Counted from the stretch's first letter, positions 24,091 through 36,763 are shown. The stretch: DNA of 64,000 nt from Epiperipatus broadwayi (GCA_028023455.1 JAQFVV010000043.1:2727483-2791482), one strand, 5' to 3'. A program made the numbers and translations. The notes: generated by a model not told the origin, from the sequence alone.

Positions 24091-25961
24091 AATGGCATAA
24101 CATTTTACTAAATAATATGCTCATTATATACCATCTCAAAGTAAAATGTAAGTAATTATTGATATACCATTTGGGACTTGCTCAGTATTAATGGATGCAC
24201 ATTTTTTTTTATTTTATTTTGTATACAATATTAGGTGTTCATCAAAAGAATCACGTCAATTGGTCTTCCTCCTCTACTTGCGAAATTTTGTAATGGAACT
24301 GTCAAAATTTGATGTTCCATCATTGAAGTGACATTATGCTGTAACAAATCTTAACATGTCAATGAACTGAGGTTTTAAATCCAAAGCATAGTTAGGATTT
24401 ATTTTAAGTTGAGAAATTTCTTAATAAGGATATTTTTTTATATACTTAGTTTCAAACCTCATCCAGATGTTCTTAGTGGAGGCTGAAGAAAATATTAACA
24501 TCAAGAGAGGCATTCAATTATTAAGTACATCTTTAATTTTCTAAACCTGTTAAGAAAATTTTTGAAAAGGTTAATGCAAATAAATTAAAACAAAATCGCT
24601 GTCAAATGGTATAAGGTATTAAATTATTTATAATATAGATCTTAACAATGGAGCTTATTGAAATTTATATAGTTCAAGAAAAGAGATTCTAGAATAAGTT
24701 GTCAAACAATTGCAAATTATCATCAATAGCGATGAGTTATCATTTGGTCGTAGTTATTAAAAATAAAGCTCCAATCACCATTTTCTTTAAGGACCTTTAT
24801 TTATTTCTTACTGAATCAGAAGATCGATATTATGAAAATTAAAAATCATTCCAATGTTTGAACCATTTATTAGGGTCTCTTTTAAATGTTTAAATAGATG
24901 TTGGGGTTCACCTGATTCATACCCATTCTATTGAACCGCTTCCTAGAAGTTATTTAGTTCAGGAAACTATTTAATAAAATGATTGTAATCATATTTTTTG
25001 GTTATTCCATAAAACTATCATTACAAGTTTGTTTGTATATCTTGATAATTTGAGATTGTTGCACTAACATATTTTTTTAATGAAATATTTTTATATTCCT
25101 ATATGTTTGTTATTGTAGTAATAAATTCTCATTTATTATTGACAGAATAAAGCAAATTCATATTTTGATTATGCATGAGTAGTATGAGTATTGTTTACAA
25201 AAATTTACATGCATGCTCAGGCATATGAATTGTGATCACATAAAATGATTTTATTTAAGAATAGCAGAAATAGGATTAATTTACAATTTGGCAAATATTG
25301 ATTGGCAGTTATCTGCTACTAACATCGAATCTGACCAAATAAAATCTTTTTTACTATTTTACATTTGCATATTTGATATCTTTCTATACAATTATTTTGC
25401 TGCATCTCTTGCATTAATAGATCTCACTATTTTAGTGAATTTTCTTTTTCAATGAAATTTGCATAAAAATTTAATTAAGAAATAATGGTTGTGTTCTGAG
25501 CTATTGAACTTTGTTATTTTTACTCGGAAATTTTAAAGGTAAATAATAATTTCAATTTTTTTGTATGCTCTTAATATTTATAAAGTAAAAGTATTATTAT
25601 TTTTATTCATTTCTGTAGTAATTCTTAAAGTTAAAGCTATGAAGATTTGTCAAGAATTAATCATATAGCCAATGATACTCAGGTAGCAAATTGTAAAAGA
25701 AGTCACTAATCAAGAAGTAATATGGATAACATCTGAAATCATAGTTTTATTGTTTTTTTTTTCATAAGATAGCCAAAGTTTTTTTTTTAATATGGTTATA
25801 ACTTTTTTTGTAATAATCCATTTTGTAATTTTATATGCACAACTATATGGAATAATTAACTTCTTTTATCAGTAGCATACCAAACCAACTGCTAAGTGTT
25901 AAATTATTTAAATCTCACCATTGCTTTAACAGATACAGAACATTACTACAAATGTATTATC
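24091..25961. other. AT-rich stretch, no gene seen
   Basis: No feature supported apart from homopolymer tracts; possible remains of the Tc1-like element continue a short way into it. Confidence 0.45.
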
Positions 25962-26665
25962 ATTTTTTCACCACCATTATCAATCCTTTGCAAGATGGTT
26001 TTCCTAAATTAATCAAATTTCTTTAATCTGTAGTCTCTTTTCCACATTACATCAGCAAACTTCCTTATTTCATCCACCAATCTCAATATGGTTTTTTTTC
26101 TAGAACTTTTACAATCTCTTGGGATACAATTTATAACTTAACTGTCCACCTCTTATCATTTTTTTTAGCAATATATTCAGCTCACTCCCTTTTAGATTTT
26201 TAATTCTTTAAATGATGTCAGTAATATCTGTTTGTTTTTTCACTCACATATTTCATTTTCAATTCTCTTCTTGTTACTCCAGATGTATTTCTCTATACTT
26301 CATTGAGTAGTCTGAAGTGCTCTTCTGTTGAATATCCATGTTTCAAATCTGCAAATAAGAACTGGCAAAACATATCTATTAAAAGTCTTTTGAAAGACAT
26401 AGGGATAGGGATATTCATTTTAATTCTAAACTATTTATATCAAAAACATTTCATCCAAATTTAATTCTATGATTAACTTCATCCATTAAATATCCATCTC
26501 TACTAATAATTTAATATATTTGTAGTTGTTAATTTATTATTATTAATGATTATAATCTTTATTTTTTTCTTCTGAGAAAATCCATTGAACATTATTTTAG
26601 TCTTTTTAGGATTTATTGTTAGTTGTATGACAACTCTTGCAATTTTTCCTGAAACTCTAAATTTA
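25962..26665 (-). mobile_element. 5'-truncated, decayed RTE-A copy
   Basis: Parallels 1370-2080 of the first RTE-A copy: tail-proximal caccaccattatcaatcc, then tttacaatctcttggga, aagaactggcaaaacat (the YGSETW region) and a final block equivalent to VGLKINVKKT. Frames are broken throughout. The 5' break lies near 26665. Confidence 0.8.
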
Positions 26666-27284
26666 TCCACATCGCTTTTGTTCTTTTATTATCTTACCCT
26701 CTTTTTAAACTACATTCTTGAAAGCAAATAATTGTTTTTCATGAAATGACTTCTATTTATTGCCTCCACAAACACTTTTTTTGTCTTACTACCAATCAAA
26801 AACTTTTTTTATTTCCTATACAAATAAATTACTTTTCATAATGTTAATTTTTTTTTGATTCTATAACTGTATGGTTTTTTTTTTTAAAAAACATGGTGAT
26901 TAGAACATTATTTTTAATTATCTAAACTGAATTAAATGTAATAAGAAAATGTATGATAACCAAGAGTTTTTTTAGATTTAAATTTTTGGTCATAGATTTG
27001 TAACAATTGAGACAGAATTAAAAATTGTTTAATTTAAAGAGTGACTCATGCATTCAGGAATTGGCAATGTTACTGTTGGAATTTACAAACGCCATAAAAT
27101 ATACAAATTTTATATCATTGCATTTGTGTGAATTCTGGTGTAACAATTAGTGTATTAATCTGATATCATTTATAGTTTAAATTTGAACATTTTAATTAAG
27201 AGGTGAAAAATAAGTAAACATGGGATTTTTTAAAATCTAGTCTGTTAAACTGCATTTGTAAGAAAGGTGCATTAAATCCAAAAA

Positions 27285-27610
27285 GTTCAGTGTATTAAAT
27301 TCATTACTGATGAAAGCCATAAACGAAGAATACCAAAATATAAATGCTGATGTCAGATCTGTATAACTGTAAGTAAGGTGGCTTAAATTCAAAATCTTAT
27401 GATAAATTTTAACACAAAATTTTTAAATTTGAACTTTTACCTTTATAATAATAAAAAAAAAAGATTGCTGATGGAAAGATATTTAAGATCCACAAAATTC
27501 AGGTGCACTAGATTTAGATACCATATTTCTCAGTGTCAAAAGTCATAAGCTAGAAACTAGTTTGTGAATATGGATGAAACAGCTTTGGATAGGGATTTAT
27601 TAAGATTTAT
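27285..27610 (-). repeat. Family M repeat, two partial minus-strand copies
   Basis: About 27490-27605 in reverse complement reads aatccctatccaaagctg, aaactagtttctagctta, tgactttt and tctagtgcacctga, matching the inner part of the 57808 copy. About 27290-27345 has attactgatgaaagccat, a second weaker match. Each is missing the outer arms. Confidence 0.5.
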
Positions 27611-27842
27611 CGTCTAGTATTTTTGATTATTTAAGTTTATACAATATAGGACTAGATTTTCTAAGCCATTATCTACTGGAAAGTAAAGTCCCCGTGTAGG
27701 TGTAGTAGTTCAGATAAGTGTCAACGCAATGACTATAAAAATAAACAATATGATTGTAATACACTGTATATCCTAGTTAAAAAGTGACCGGTGATTGGTT
27801 TTTTCTCCAAGCTGCGCTTGCAGCACCATCTTTGAATTAACA

Positions 27843-28211
27843 CATAGGTCCCCAACCTTTTTGCACTTAAGAGCACATTCTATAATAATACCGGCCAGTT
27901 GGTGGGCACCATTTATTTTTTCAATGTAAATTTATAGTTTGATATTGTTAATAATGCACATAATGTACAAAAAAATATTTATTTCAAAAATAAAATTTTA
28001 ACATAATTAATGTTTATATTTTTACGCTGTAAAAATATAGTATGCCCTACAATTTGATTAGAATATAATACAATAATTTATAAGAAATTTTAAAAATTAA
28101 ATTTATTTGTATCAGATAAATAATTTTTTATCATGTTCGGACAGCGGCGGGCACACGTAAAATGGTCTGCAGGCGCCATAGTGCCCGCGGGCATAGAGTT
28201 GGGGACCCCTG
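27843..28211. mobile_element. hAT-type non-autonomous element, 369 bp
   Basis: The right end gttggggacccctg is the inverted partner of the left end cataggtccccaac, which carries two substitutions from the expected CAGGGGTCCCC. Flanks are aattaaca (27835-27842) and aattaacc (28212-28219), an 8-bp duplication with one difference. GC-rich subterminal segments (ggccagttggtgggcacc, ggacagcggcgggcac) bracket an AT-rich core. There is no coding capacity. It lies about 520 bp upstream of the first RNF31-like exon. Confidence 0.82.
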
Positions 28212-28727
28212 AATTAACCTATATTACATGGCAATGTTATTATGTCTGAATCATGAGATAAGAAATATCAGTGTATTTCATATCTTTGTCTATCGTCGTC
28301 AATGCTCTCCCTGCCATTACAAAATCTTGCAAATCATTGGAAAATGTTCTTGTGGCTTGGAGTATTCCTTCCATATGCATTTTCCATCATTCCAAATGAG
28401 TCGATAGCAGTTTTGCTTAATTTAAAACAAAATTTAATGTTAGTTCATTGTTTCTTTGTGGGTTAAAGTACAAAATACACTCATGATCTACGCATTCTAG
28501 TGCCTTAAAATTTTGGTGGTGAATAACTTAACTGTCTTACATAATATGCATTGATTCAGAGATGGTGTTTGGAGAAAAACCAGTTACCTTTTCACTGAGA
28601 TACATTGCCATCACTACTTGTAGGAATGTTTCCCATAGGAATATACTCAATTTACCTTTACTTTTAACTCATTTATAATATATATTTAATAATTTTGTTT
28701 AAAATATATAATTTTTTTTTTTTTTAG

Positions 28728-28894
28728 TGTTACGATGTAATTCTCCAATTATACTGCTGAACTCCCGATAAAATGAATCAGTTATCAAAAAGTTGTTCTT
28801 CAGAATCTTTAGTACCTAAATCCCCAACATCACCTGTTTTTAATATTGATCTTACCAGTGATTTTCGTCAAAGACTTGTAGAAACACAGTTAAG
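28728..28894 (+). CDS. RNF31: RNF31/HOIP-like gene, first coding exon
   Basis: ATG at 28773 opens 40 codons plus two bases, ending AG|GTAATT at 28895. An in-frame TGA at 28758 fixes the start. Upstream, a long T run followed by AG at 28726-28727 is a strong splice acceptor, so the exon probably begins at 28728 with 45 bases of 5' UTR and a further non-coding exon lies to the left, unseen. The encoded N-terminus is serine-rich with SPTSP, then a charged helix-like segment (DFRQRLVETQ) that leads into the PUB domain. The assignment rests on exon 3. HOIP is the catalytic E3 of the linear-ubiquitin ligase, a cytosolic regulator of NF-kB-type and cell-death signalling in animals. Confidence 0.72.
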
Positions 28895-29504
28895 GTAATT
28901 TCATTTTACATATTAATTTACAGTTGTTTTTAAATTTGGGATATAATACTTTACAACTAGTTTGATAATTTAAATAATTATAAAATATTACTTTTTATAT
29001 ATTTAAAAATGTGGAGATTTTAATAGAAATTAATTTATGTAATAATATTTTTAATTGTTGTACACACGAAAGTGTTCTAAATATTGAAATTCTAGAATAA
29101 ATAAGTTTAGTAAGTGGCAGTAAATAGCATACTATCACTGAAATCATTTTTAGGTCTAGTCATCTGTTTCCTGGCAGAAAATGCAACTTTACATTATTTA
29201 ATTGCTTATAATCAAATTATTAAATATTTTTAAAGAGAGAAAAATCTTATATTTTTTGTTGTTTTGAATATTTTGTATTTTTAATAACATAATTTGTTCA
29301 AATTTTTACTAATGTATGTACTGGATTGTATATTAATTGAGTATTCATAAAGTTTTAAATTCTTGATTGTATTAATTTGAAAGGTGTACATGTACAGTAA
29401 AGTAATTACTGTTAAGCATAATTGAAAAAGTAATCACTGTTAAGCATAATTGAAATTAGGTATATATAATAATAGACTTTAAAGTCTATTTGTAAAAATG
29501 ATAA

Positions 29505-29785
29505 AGTTCTAAACTGGGACAAGTTCTTAGTAGGAGGAAAAACTTGGATGGGCGACTTACTTAATTGTAAATGGACTTCTGGCGAAATAGTGAAAGTAAT
29601 ACCGAAGGAAATAAGAATAGTAAAATTACGGAATATTGAAAAGACATGTTAAATACCTTCGCTGTCATTATAAAGATACCTTGCCAAATATTCACCTAAA
29701 TGAATCCTTAGAGGAAGAATTAGAGAAAAAATATTTTTTATTGAAGAATTTAATTATTGATCAGACCAAGTTAAAATAAATGATG
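29505..29785 (+). pseudogene. Possible Ty3/gypsy integrase C-terminal remnant
   Basis: Two plus-strand frames give KWTSGEIVKVIP followed, after a frame change, by KRHVKYLRCHYKD and an acidic tail. The W-x-G-x-I spacing and the RHVxxLR ending resemble the end of gypsy-class Pol proteins, where it forms part of the integrase C-terminal region. No LTR or upstream pol was found, so this is a tentative relic. Confidence 0.35.
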
Positions 29786-29915
29786 ATAAATCTTTATATG
29801 GGAGGAAAATGAAGGCAGGAATACTTTAAAAAAAGAAGAAAAAGAAGTTATTTCCAAAACTTAATATAAAGTTAAAAGTAAATCATCTGACAAGTTTAAA
29901 GATATAGTAATAAAT

Positions 29916-29926
29916 CCCCCCCCCTC

Positions 29927-29968
<42 letters not shown>

Positions 29969-29985
29969 CCCCTCCCCCTCCCCCC
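29916..29985. repeat. Poly(C)/poly(G) tract, 70 bp
   Basis: Uninterrupted pyrimidine run made almost only of C, with single T interruptions at 29925, 29927 and near 29966-29979, followed by ten As. The apparent glycine-rich minus-strand frames crossing it are artefacts of the run. Such tracts can form triplex or quadruplex DNA and are prone to sequencing error, so the length is uncertain. Confidence 0.9.
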
Positions 29986-30077
29986 AAAAAAAAAACCCAA
30001 AATAATTTTTTACCGAGTAAGTCCGTATTTCTAGAGTAGGGGGAGGAGTGGAATGTCTGTATGTATAAAAGCATATA

Positions 30078-31141
30078 CACCTGGGTCTCGTTTTATGTGG
30101 TAGATACGTTCCACAGAAAACCCGCATTAAAAAAAAATCGCACAAAAATAGACTTAACTTATCTTGAAAAAGGGGGGATAGGGTCTATAATTTTCAGAAT
30201 TCACACAAAAGCAAAGCAACAAGGAAAAATTACTTTAAAATTCGCATTAAAAAAATAAGGAAATAAAATATGACGAATAAAAAATATCAAATATTTGAAA
30301 AAAATTGGTACAAGACAAACTTTTTACTTTTTTTTATTAACTACAGTATTTAATTTGACATTTTTTCATACGTATTTTAATAATTATCGCTATTTTTGAA
30401 TGTGCGGTTCATTTGTAAACTGGTAAGAAATCAGATTCGTCGATGTGATGTGATGTAGCTTCTTCTTGAACAAAGTCAAGAATCTCTCGGCAATTATGCC
30501 CAGAGAAACTTGTTAGCCACTTTATTTTCTATTCCCCACTCTAATTTTTACCATATTCTGCTCCATCCCATTTACACAACTAATGCCAATTTCAGTCTTG
30601 TGCTGTGTTAATGGTTTTCTGTTGACAACTGATTTTTACTACTGAAATAAATTTTAAATGTTCACATTTTGTTTCTATATTAAAAAAATGAGGATCGCAA
30701 TCACAACCAAAAGATTATACATTATCATTAAAAATATTATTTTCAGTTCTGTTATACCTAACAAAATACATTTTAAATTATCATTAAAAATATTATTTTC
30801 AGTTCTGTTATACCTAACAAAATACATTTTAAAAGTTTAAAATTTTTGAATATTTATTGCGATATTTTTATATTAAGTATAAATCTATTATTATTATTTA
30901 CTCATTAGTATAAGTATGTTATTTATTCTAAATATAGCTTCAGGCCATGTTCACGTTAGCTGCTAATATAATGTTATATTTTTGAAAAAAAAAGTATTTC
31001 AAATCAAAATAAGTTATTAATAATTTAAATTTCTTGATATCTAATAAATATAGTGAAATATGAAAAATATTAAGAGGAAAACATGAATCGCATAACTTCA
31101 AAATCGCATTAAAATAATCCGCATAAAACGAGACCCTGGTG
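30078..31141. mobile_element. pogo/Tigger-like non-autonomous element, 1064 bp
   Basis: The left end CACCTGGGTCTCGTTTTATG and the right end, whose reverse complement is CACCAGGGTCTCGTTTTATG, form terminal inverted repeats with one mismatch; similarity continues inward (gcgattttgaagttatgcg against ttaaaaaaaaatcgcac). It is flanked by TA on both sides, as expected for Tc1/mariner/pogo insertion. There is no transposase. A dispersed repeat (about 30480-30585) and a 56-bp tandem duplication lie inside. Confidence 0.8.
30721..30832. repeat. Exact tandem duplication, 2 x 56 bp
   Basis: The unit starting attatcattaaaaatatt and ending aatacattttaa at 30721-30776 is repeated without change at 30777-30832, within the Tigger-like MITE. 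Complete identity implies a recent event or an assembly duplication. Confidence 0.9.
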
Positions 31142-31189
31142 TATGTAAATAAAAGATTATTTACTTTTGTAAATCTTCACGGATTTCTT

Positions 31190-32055
31190 CACTTTAATAA
31201 CTGAAATATATATTGAAATGATTATAGTTTCAATAAAAAGGTTATCATAAAAATAAAGATCGTTACATGAAATAAATATTGAAATTATTGTATTTTACTT
31301 AAATCTAATAAAAATTGTTACCAAATGGAAAATGCCCATTAACAAAAAAAATTTAATTAATGTGAACTATAATTAAATTTATAAAGTCAAAACGGAACTA
31401 ATCGGACTGAGAATAAACTCATCATCTAGAACTTTCCCATTGACTGAAATATTCCAGAAATAACAAAAGAAGTGAAAAGGATAAAAGCTGAGGCAAAACA
31501 AAAAACACATTTTTTCTTCATTTGAAAACCAATAGAAGCAGTGGAAGAAAGTCAGCAGGAGATATCTTTTCCCAGGATTTCGGCTTCTATAGGTCACCAA
31601 GCTGACTAAGGACTTTGAAACAAATTACCCTGAACTTATTATGCTTTGTTATGCCTCGAGGGTCGCAAAGATTAAGGTAGTAGAAGTGTACTTGCTATTT
31701 ATTATATGTGTATCTAGTATGGTATATAATACTAGATAGTGAATCAACAAGTACTCTTCTTTATAGTAATTTTTGTTTATATATGATACTAGACAATTTA
31801 TCAATAATTACTGTTTGTTTTATTAACTCTAATTGTAAGTGACTTAATTAATATATAATGCTAGACTGTAATTAGATGAGTACTGTTCATTGTTAACTGA
31901 ATTATATAAATATTCAATAATTAAATAGTATAATTATAAGCATTTTCGCTAGTTTATTGTCTCCTCCATTATTCTACCGAAAATTAGTTGCATTCTTACT
32001 CCTAAATAAAATAGGGTTTTTTTTTATAAGGGAATTAGGAGCTAAGAACATTGCA
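31190..32055 (+). repeat. G1 5' LTR
   Basis: Aligned with 35860-36763 through aactgaaat, gaaatgattatagttt, ttaattaatgtg, gactgagaataaact, gaaaattagttgca and ggagctaagaacattgca. The 3' edge at CATTGCA is clear; the 5' edge is blurred because the first bases are mutated relative to the 3' LTR, which starts TGAATTATAAC. Confidence 0.8.
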
Positions 32056-32224
32056 AATCTTGGTATAGTTGTATTTCGAATCTAGCCATAAGGGAAATTG
32101 ATTTAGTCAAAGTTTCAATCTAGTTATTAGAAATTATATTGGTCCAAGTAGTGATTAAAATTGCCAAAGGAAAATTGAGAGTAAAATTGTAATTTTGATA
32201 ATCAGCAATGATTGCAAAGTTAAA

Positions 32225-32836
32225 ATGCCTACATTTGATCAGACCTGTATGTCAGAGTTTGATGTAAGCAATGCTGCCAAATGGCCATTGTACATAATTC
32301 ACATTGAGAATTTTTTAAAATTAAATGGAATTGAGGCCAATAAATATAAGGTAGCAGCACTCTTATGCTTTTTAGGTAGAAAGGGTGTAGAAATAGCTAA
32401 CAGATTATGCAAACCTGCATTATTGGATGATGTACCCTCTGACAGAATAATAAAAAAGCTAAATAACCTCGCCCACCTCATCAGATAGCTCATTCAAAAT
32501 TAAGGAATTGGAAGCAAGCGAAGGGTGAGAACATTAAAGAGTACAATGCAGCCCTTAGAGAATTGGCAAAAGATTGCGAGTATGGTGATTTTGTCAATGG
32601 AATTGATCAGCATTTTTGGCGCATGTCTGACAACAGGTTCAGACAACAATTTTTAATAGTACCAGATATAACATATGATATGACTATTAAAAAAGATCAT
32701 TTGTCATGGGCATGTAAAAAAAGTGATAATGGGGATAGCTATGAAAAATCCCAGTCAGAGAAAAGTAGGGGAGGCAAAGTAACTAATAGACAATTGTCAA
32801 AAATATGGAAATTACTGGGTCAAAGCAAATTATAAT
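32225..32836 (+). pseudogene. G1 gag remnant
   Basis: Begins MPTFDQ, followed by AKWPLYIIHIENFLKLNGIEA, parallel to the start of G2 gag. It shifts frame near 32480, then continues as IKEYNAALRELAKDCEYGDF and RQQFLIVPDITYDMTI. No zinc knuckle is recoverable. Gag forms the particle shell in this class; this copy is non-functional. Confidence 0.75.
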
Positions 32837-35830
32837 GAAAGTACAAATCTGTAGTAAAAATATTAGCATGGAGATAGATAGTGGCTCAGGTATATCCCAA
32901 CTGAGAAGGCAAACATTAAAGCTAAAGATGTTAGTGGAAATACACTTAATTTACTAAGTCATATAAAAGCTCCACTAAAACATCGGGCAAAAATAGTTTA
33001 TCTACCATTACATATAATAAAGGAAATATTAGTCCTATATTTGGTAGAGAGTATTTCACGCTATGGGAATTCACATCAGTATTTCAAAAAAAAATTTGCT
33101 GGAACATGAAATTCAAAAGGAATATCCAGATTTGTTTAGTGATAAATTAGTTTCAATATTAAGTATCACAGTAGAAATCAAACTACTTGAAAATGCATAT
33201 CCTGTTGTTTGTAAACTGCACAAAATCCCATTTGCATAATAAAGTAAAGGAGAAATTTCAGGAATTGGTTAGTAAAGGCATATTGAAGCCAGTAGAAATA
33301 TCAGATTGGGCCATGTCTATAATAGTAACAACAAAGCCTAATGGGAAAATCCAGATATGTGGCAATTATAGAGAAATGGTAACAAATATTTAAACAAGGG
33401 AGTGTATCTAATGCCAAATGTGTCAGAAGTATTAGCCAGTCTTCAAAAAGCCTCTCACTTCGCAAAACTAGACCTTAACTCCACCTTCCACCAAATACCA
33501 GTTACAAATAAATCAGCAGAAATATTAACCTTAATGACCCCTATTGGGTTATTTAAATGTAATCGGCTACTATTCAGGATTACTATGGCACTGAATATTT
33601 TTCAAGCAAAAATTGATACTTTACTACAGGGGTTAGAGGGCATAATACCTTACTTTGATGACATTCTTATTTCAGCTGGTTCCAAAGAACTGTTACATCA
33701 AAAGACTGTTTAAAGTATGTGATAAATTAGAGAAATTCGGTGTCAAATTAAATATGCAGAAGTTGGACAATGGAATTACAGTTTCTAGGGCATGTAATCT
33801 CAAACAAGGGTAAACATGTCATTGCCTGAGAAAGTGTGCGCTGAGAAAAATGTGAGCAAGTCCAGAAATGTTAAAGAACTCCAAGCATATTTAGGTCTGA
33901 TAAATTATTTTGAGTCTTTTTTGCAGAATAAGGTGGAAGTAGCTATACCATTGTATGAGTTATTAAAGAAAAATCAGAAATATAATTGGTTACAAATTCA
34001 TGAAGAAGCATTTATACCAACAAAAGCCCTTCTGTTGTCTGAAAAATTGCTAGTCTATTTCAATAATAATCTGAAAGTACGGTTAATGACTGATGCTTCA
34101 GAATGGGGGAGTGGGAGCAGTTATATGCCATCCCTGTTACAATGGAGAATGACCTATAGCTTACACATCTAGAACCCTTTCAAAAGCTGAGAGAAACTAT
34201 AGCCAGATCGATAAAGAGGCTTTGGCTATTATGTTTGGTTTTAAAAAAATTTCATCAGTATCTTTTTGGTCGGTCTTTTCAAATAGTGACTGATCACAAA
34301 CCATTGTTAGGAATATTAGTGAGTGATAAGCTAGCTCCAGATCATTTGAGCCCATATATGTTGAGATGGAGAAATATACTATCAGCATGATATATAGGAA
34401 AGGGAAAGAAATTTCACACACTGATGCGCTGTCTAGAAATCCAGATAAAGATGAACCACATAGTAATGAAACAGAAGTAAATTATATAGATATTTTAGAG
34501 TCGGAAATCCTGAATAGCAATACAGTTGCAAAATGGACAAGGGCTAATAAAGGTTACCAGCTACTTATAAGTTGGATAAGTAAAGGCTGGCCAACTAAGA
34601 AACCTCAATGCAGTGTTCCTGCTTTTTGGATGAATCAGAAAAACTATCCATCAACAAAGGTTGTGTTCTGATGGGAGATAGAGTTGTAATACCACCCGAG
34701 AGTAGACAAAGGATCTTAAAGTTGTTGCATAAAGGACATCCGGGCATTGTATGCCAAAAGCATTAGCACATAGTTATGTCTGGTGGCCTAATATAACAGT
34801 TGACATAGAGAAATATATAAAGAAATGCTCAGCATGTCAATCTGAAATGAATATGCAAACTAAAACATATGTAGGGTGGCCTAAAGCAACTAAGCCTTGG
34901 CAAAGACTCCATTTGGACCATGCAGGATCCAATAATGGAAAGATACTCCTTATACTTATAGATGCATACTCTAAATGGGCAGAGTATTGCATAGTAAAAA
35001 ATATGAGTGCGAGAGAAACAATACAGAACCTGAATGAAATATTTTCATGTCATGGATTACCAGAAGTAATTGTTTCCTATAATGGCACAGGTTTTACTGC
35101 ACAAACAATGGAGGACTATTTCATAAATAGAGGCATCAAACACATCTATACAGCTCCTTATCATCCTGAATTGAATGGATTAGTAACAAATGCTGTTCAA
35201 CTAGTAAAAAGGACTCTTAAGAAAATTAATAATGCCAATATGCAGGAATATTTGCACATTGCCATGTTGCATCAGCATTCTATGCCACCTATGGTTACAA
35301 GAAAATCTCGGGCTAAATTACTGACAGGCAGAAAATTTCTAAATAAATTATCAGTGCTAATCCAAAACTGGACGAACACTGGGAATATGGCGATATGGAA
35401 GATAAATATTTAATAGATGAGAAAGTCTGGGTACGGGACTTGCTGAAAAAGAAATGGATACTAAGGGATAATTACAAGTAAATTATCCAAGCAAATAATA
35501 TGTGCAAACAGATAATGGTACAGAGTATCGAAATCACTTGAATCATGTTCACCGATGTTAAACAGAAGAAATAGAAGGCCTAAAAATAAAAATAAATGTT
35601 AATGGTGAAACAAATAACTCTGGTGAAAAACAAATAGTAGTTGAGTTAGTACAAGAAAAAGTAATTACTCCAACTGAAAATCATAGTGAATCAGAGAAGA
35701 TGGAATCTAATGAAATGGCAGAAATCCAGCAAGAAGTACCAGCAGAACAAACAGAACCTCAGCCACAGATGGAGCATAGATCACCGAAACCCCAAAGACA
35801 AAGGTGAAGGCTGAAGAAATTAGAATACAT
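32834..35830 (+). pseudogene. G1 pol remnant (protease, RT, RNase H, integrase)
   Basis: Protease active site as MEIDSGSG near 32871. Reverse transcriptase over about 33187-33715: FAKLDLNSTFHQI, FRITMALNIFQ and YFDDIL, so the catalytic pair is present. RNase H pieces from 33816: LMTDASEWGSG near 34090 and HTDALSRNP near 34430. Integrase at 34751-35413: the SACQSEM zinc-finger end, LHLDHAG (first Asp), then SYNGTGF where the second catalytic Asp is replaced by Tyr, and NGLVTNAVQ where the catalytic Glu is replaced by Thr. With frameshifts between segments the element cannot be autonomous. Confidence 0.85.
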
Positions 35831-35859
35831 ATAACATATTTCTGGAGTAAGGGGAGGGA

Positions 35860-36763
35860 TGAATTATAACTGAAATGATTATAGTTTTGTTGAAATATTA
35901 TTTTAAAAGTAAAGATTATTAAAACAAGCAAAACTTTCTATCATGTAATATTTATTGGCTTAAAAGTAAAGATTGTTACATGAAATAAATATTGAAATGA
36001 TTGTACTTTATTTAAAATGTAATAAAGATTGTTTCCCAATGGAAAATATCCCATAATAAAAGAAATTTAATTAATGTGCACTATAATTAAATTTACGAAG
36101 TCGGAACAGAACTAATCAGACTGAGAATAAACTGACTACCATCCCATTGACTGCAATTCTCCAAAAATAATGAAGGAAGTGAAAAGGATATAATAAGCTG
36201 AGGCAGAACAAAAAACATTCTCTTTTTTTTTCATTTGAAAATCAATAGAAGCAGTGGAAGAAAATCAGCTGGGGACATATTTTCCCAAGAACTTAGCCTC
36301 TATAAGTCATCAGGCCACTTAGGGACTTTGAAACAGATTGCTCTGATCTTATGTTTTAATATGCCTCAAGGGCCTTAAAGATTAAGGTAATAGAAATCTA
36401 ATTGCTATTGTCTATGTATCTAGTATGATATATAATACTAGACAATAAATCAATAAGTATTGTTTGTTATAGTAACTTTTGTGCATATATAATACTAGAC
36501 AGTAAATCAATAATTACTGTTTGTTTTATTCACTCTTATTGTATATATATATATATATATAGTGCTAGACTGTAATTTTAGATGTGTATTGTTTGTTATT
36601 AACTGAATTATGTAAATATTCTATAATTAAATAGCGTAATTATAAGCATTTTGAGTTGCTGGTTTCTTGAGTACTCCATTATTCTACTGAAAATTAGTTG
36701 CATTTTTTTTCCTAAATAAAATAGGGTTTTCTTATAAGGAAATTAGGAGCTAAGAACATTGCA
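35860..36763 (+). repeat. G1 3' LTR
   Basis: Starts TGAATTATAAC directly after the polypurine tract and ends ACATTGCA, the TG...CA form expected of LTRs. It contains a dinucleotide TA run at about 36541-36561. No convincing short target duplication was found outside the element. Confidence 0.82.

Larger units (their letters stand above)
31190..36763 (+). mobile_element. Ty3/gypsy LTR retrotransposon G1, old and decayed
   Basis: Full-length structure on the plus strand: 5' LTR 31190-32055, gag, protease, reverse transcriptase, RNase H, integrase, polypurine tract (aaggggaggga, 35849-35859) and 3' LTR 35860-36763. The LTRs share their length but differ by many substitutions and indels, including a stretch near 35890-35960 found only in the 3' copy, so the insertion is old. 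All coding parts are broken. Its proteins are close relatives of those of G2 (47988-53170), but the LTRs are unrelated in sequence. There is no envelope-like frame. Confidence 0.85.

Noticed and set aside
29861-30145. Glycine-rich minus-strand open frames across the poly(C) tract
   Set aside because: They are created by the homopolymer run and have no other coding character.
36541-36561. TA-dinucleotide run considered as a promoter element
   Set aside because: It is a simple microsatellite within the G1 3' LTR; no initiation context could be shown.
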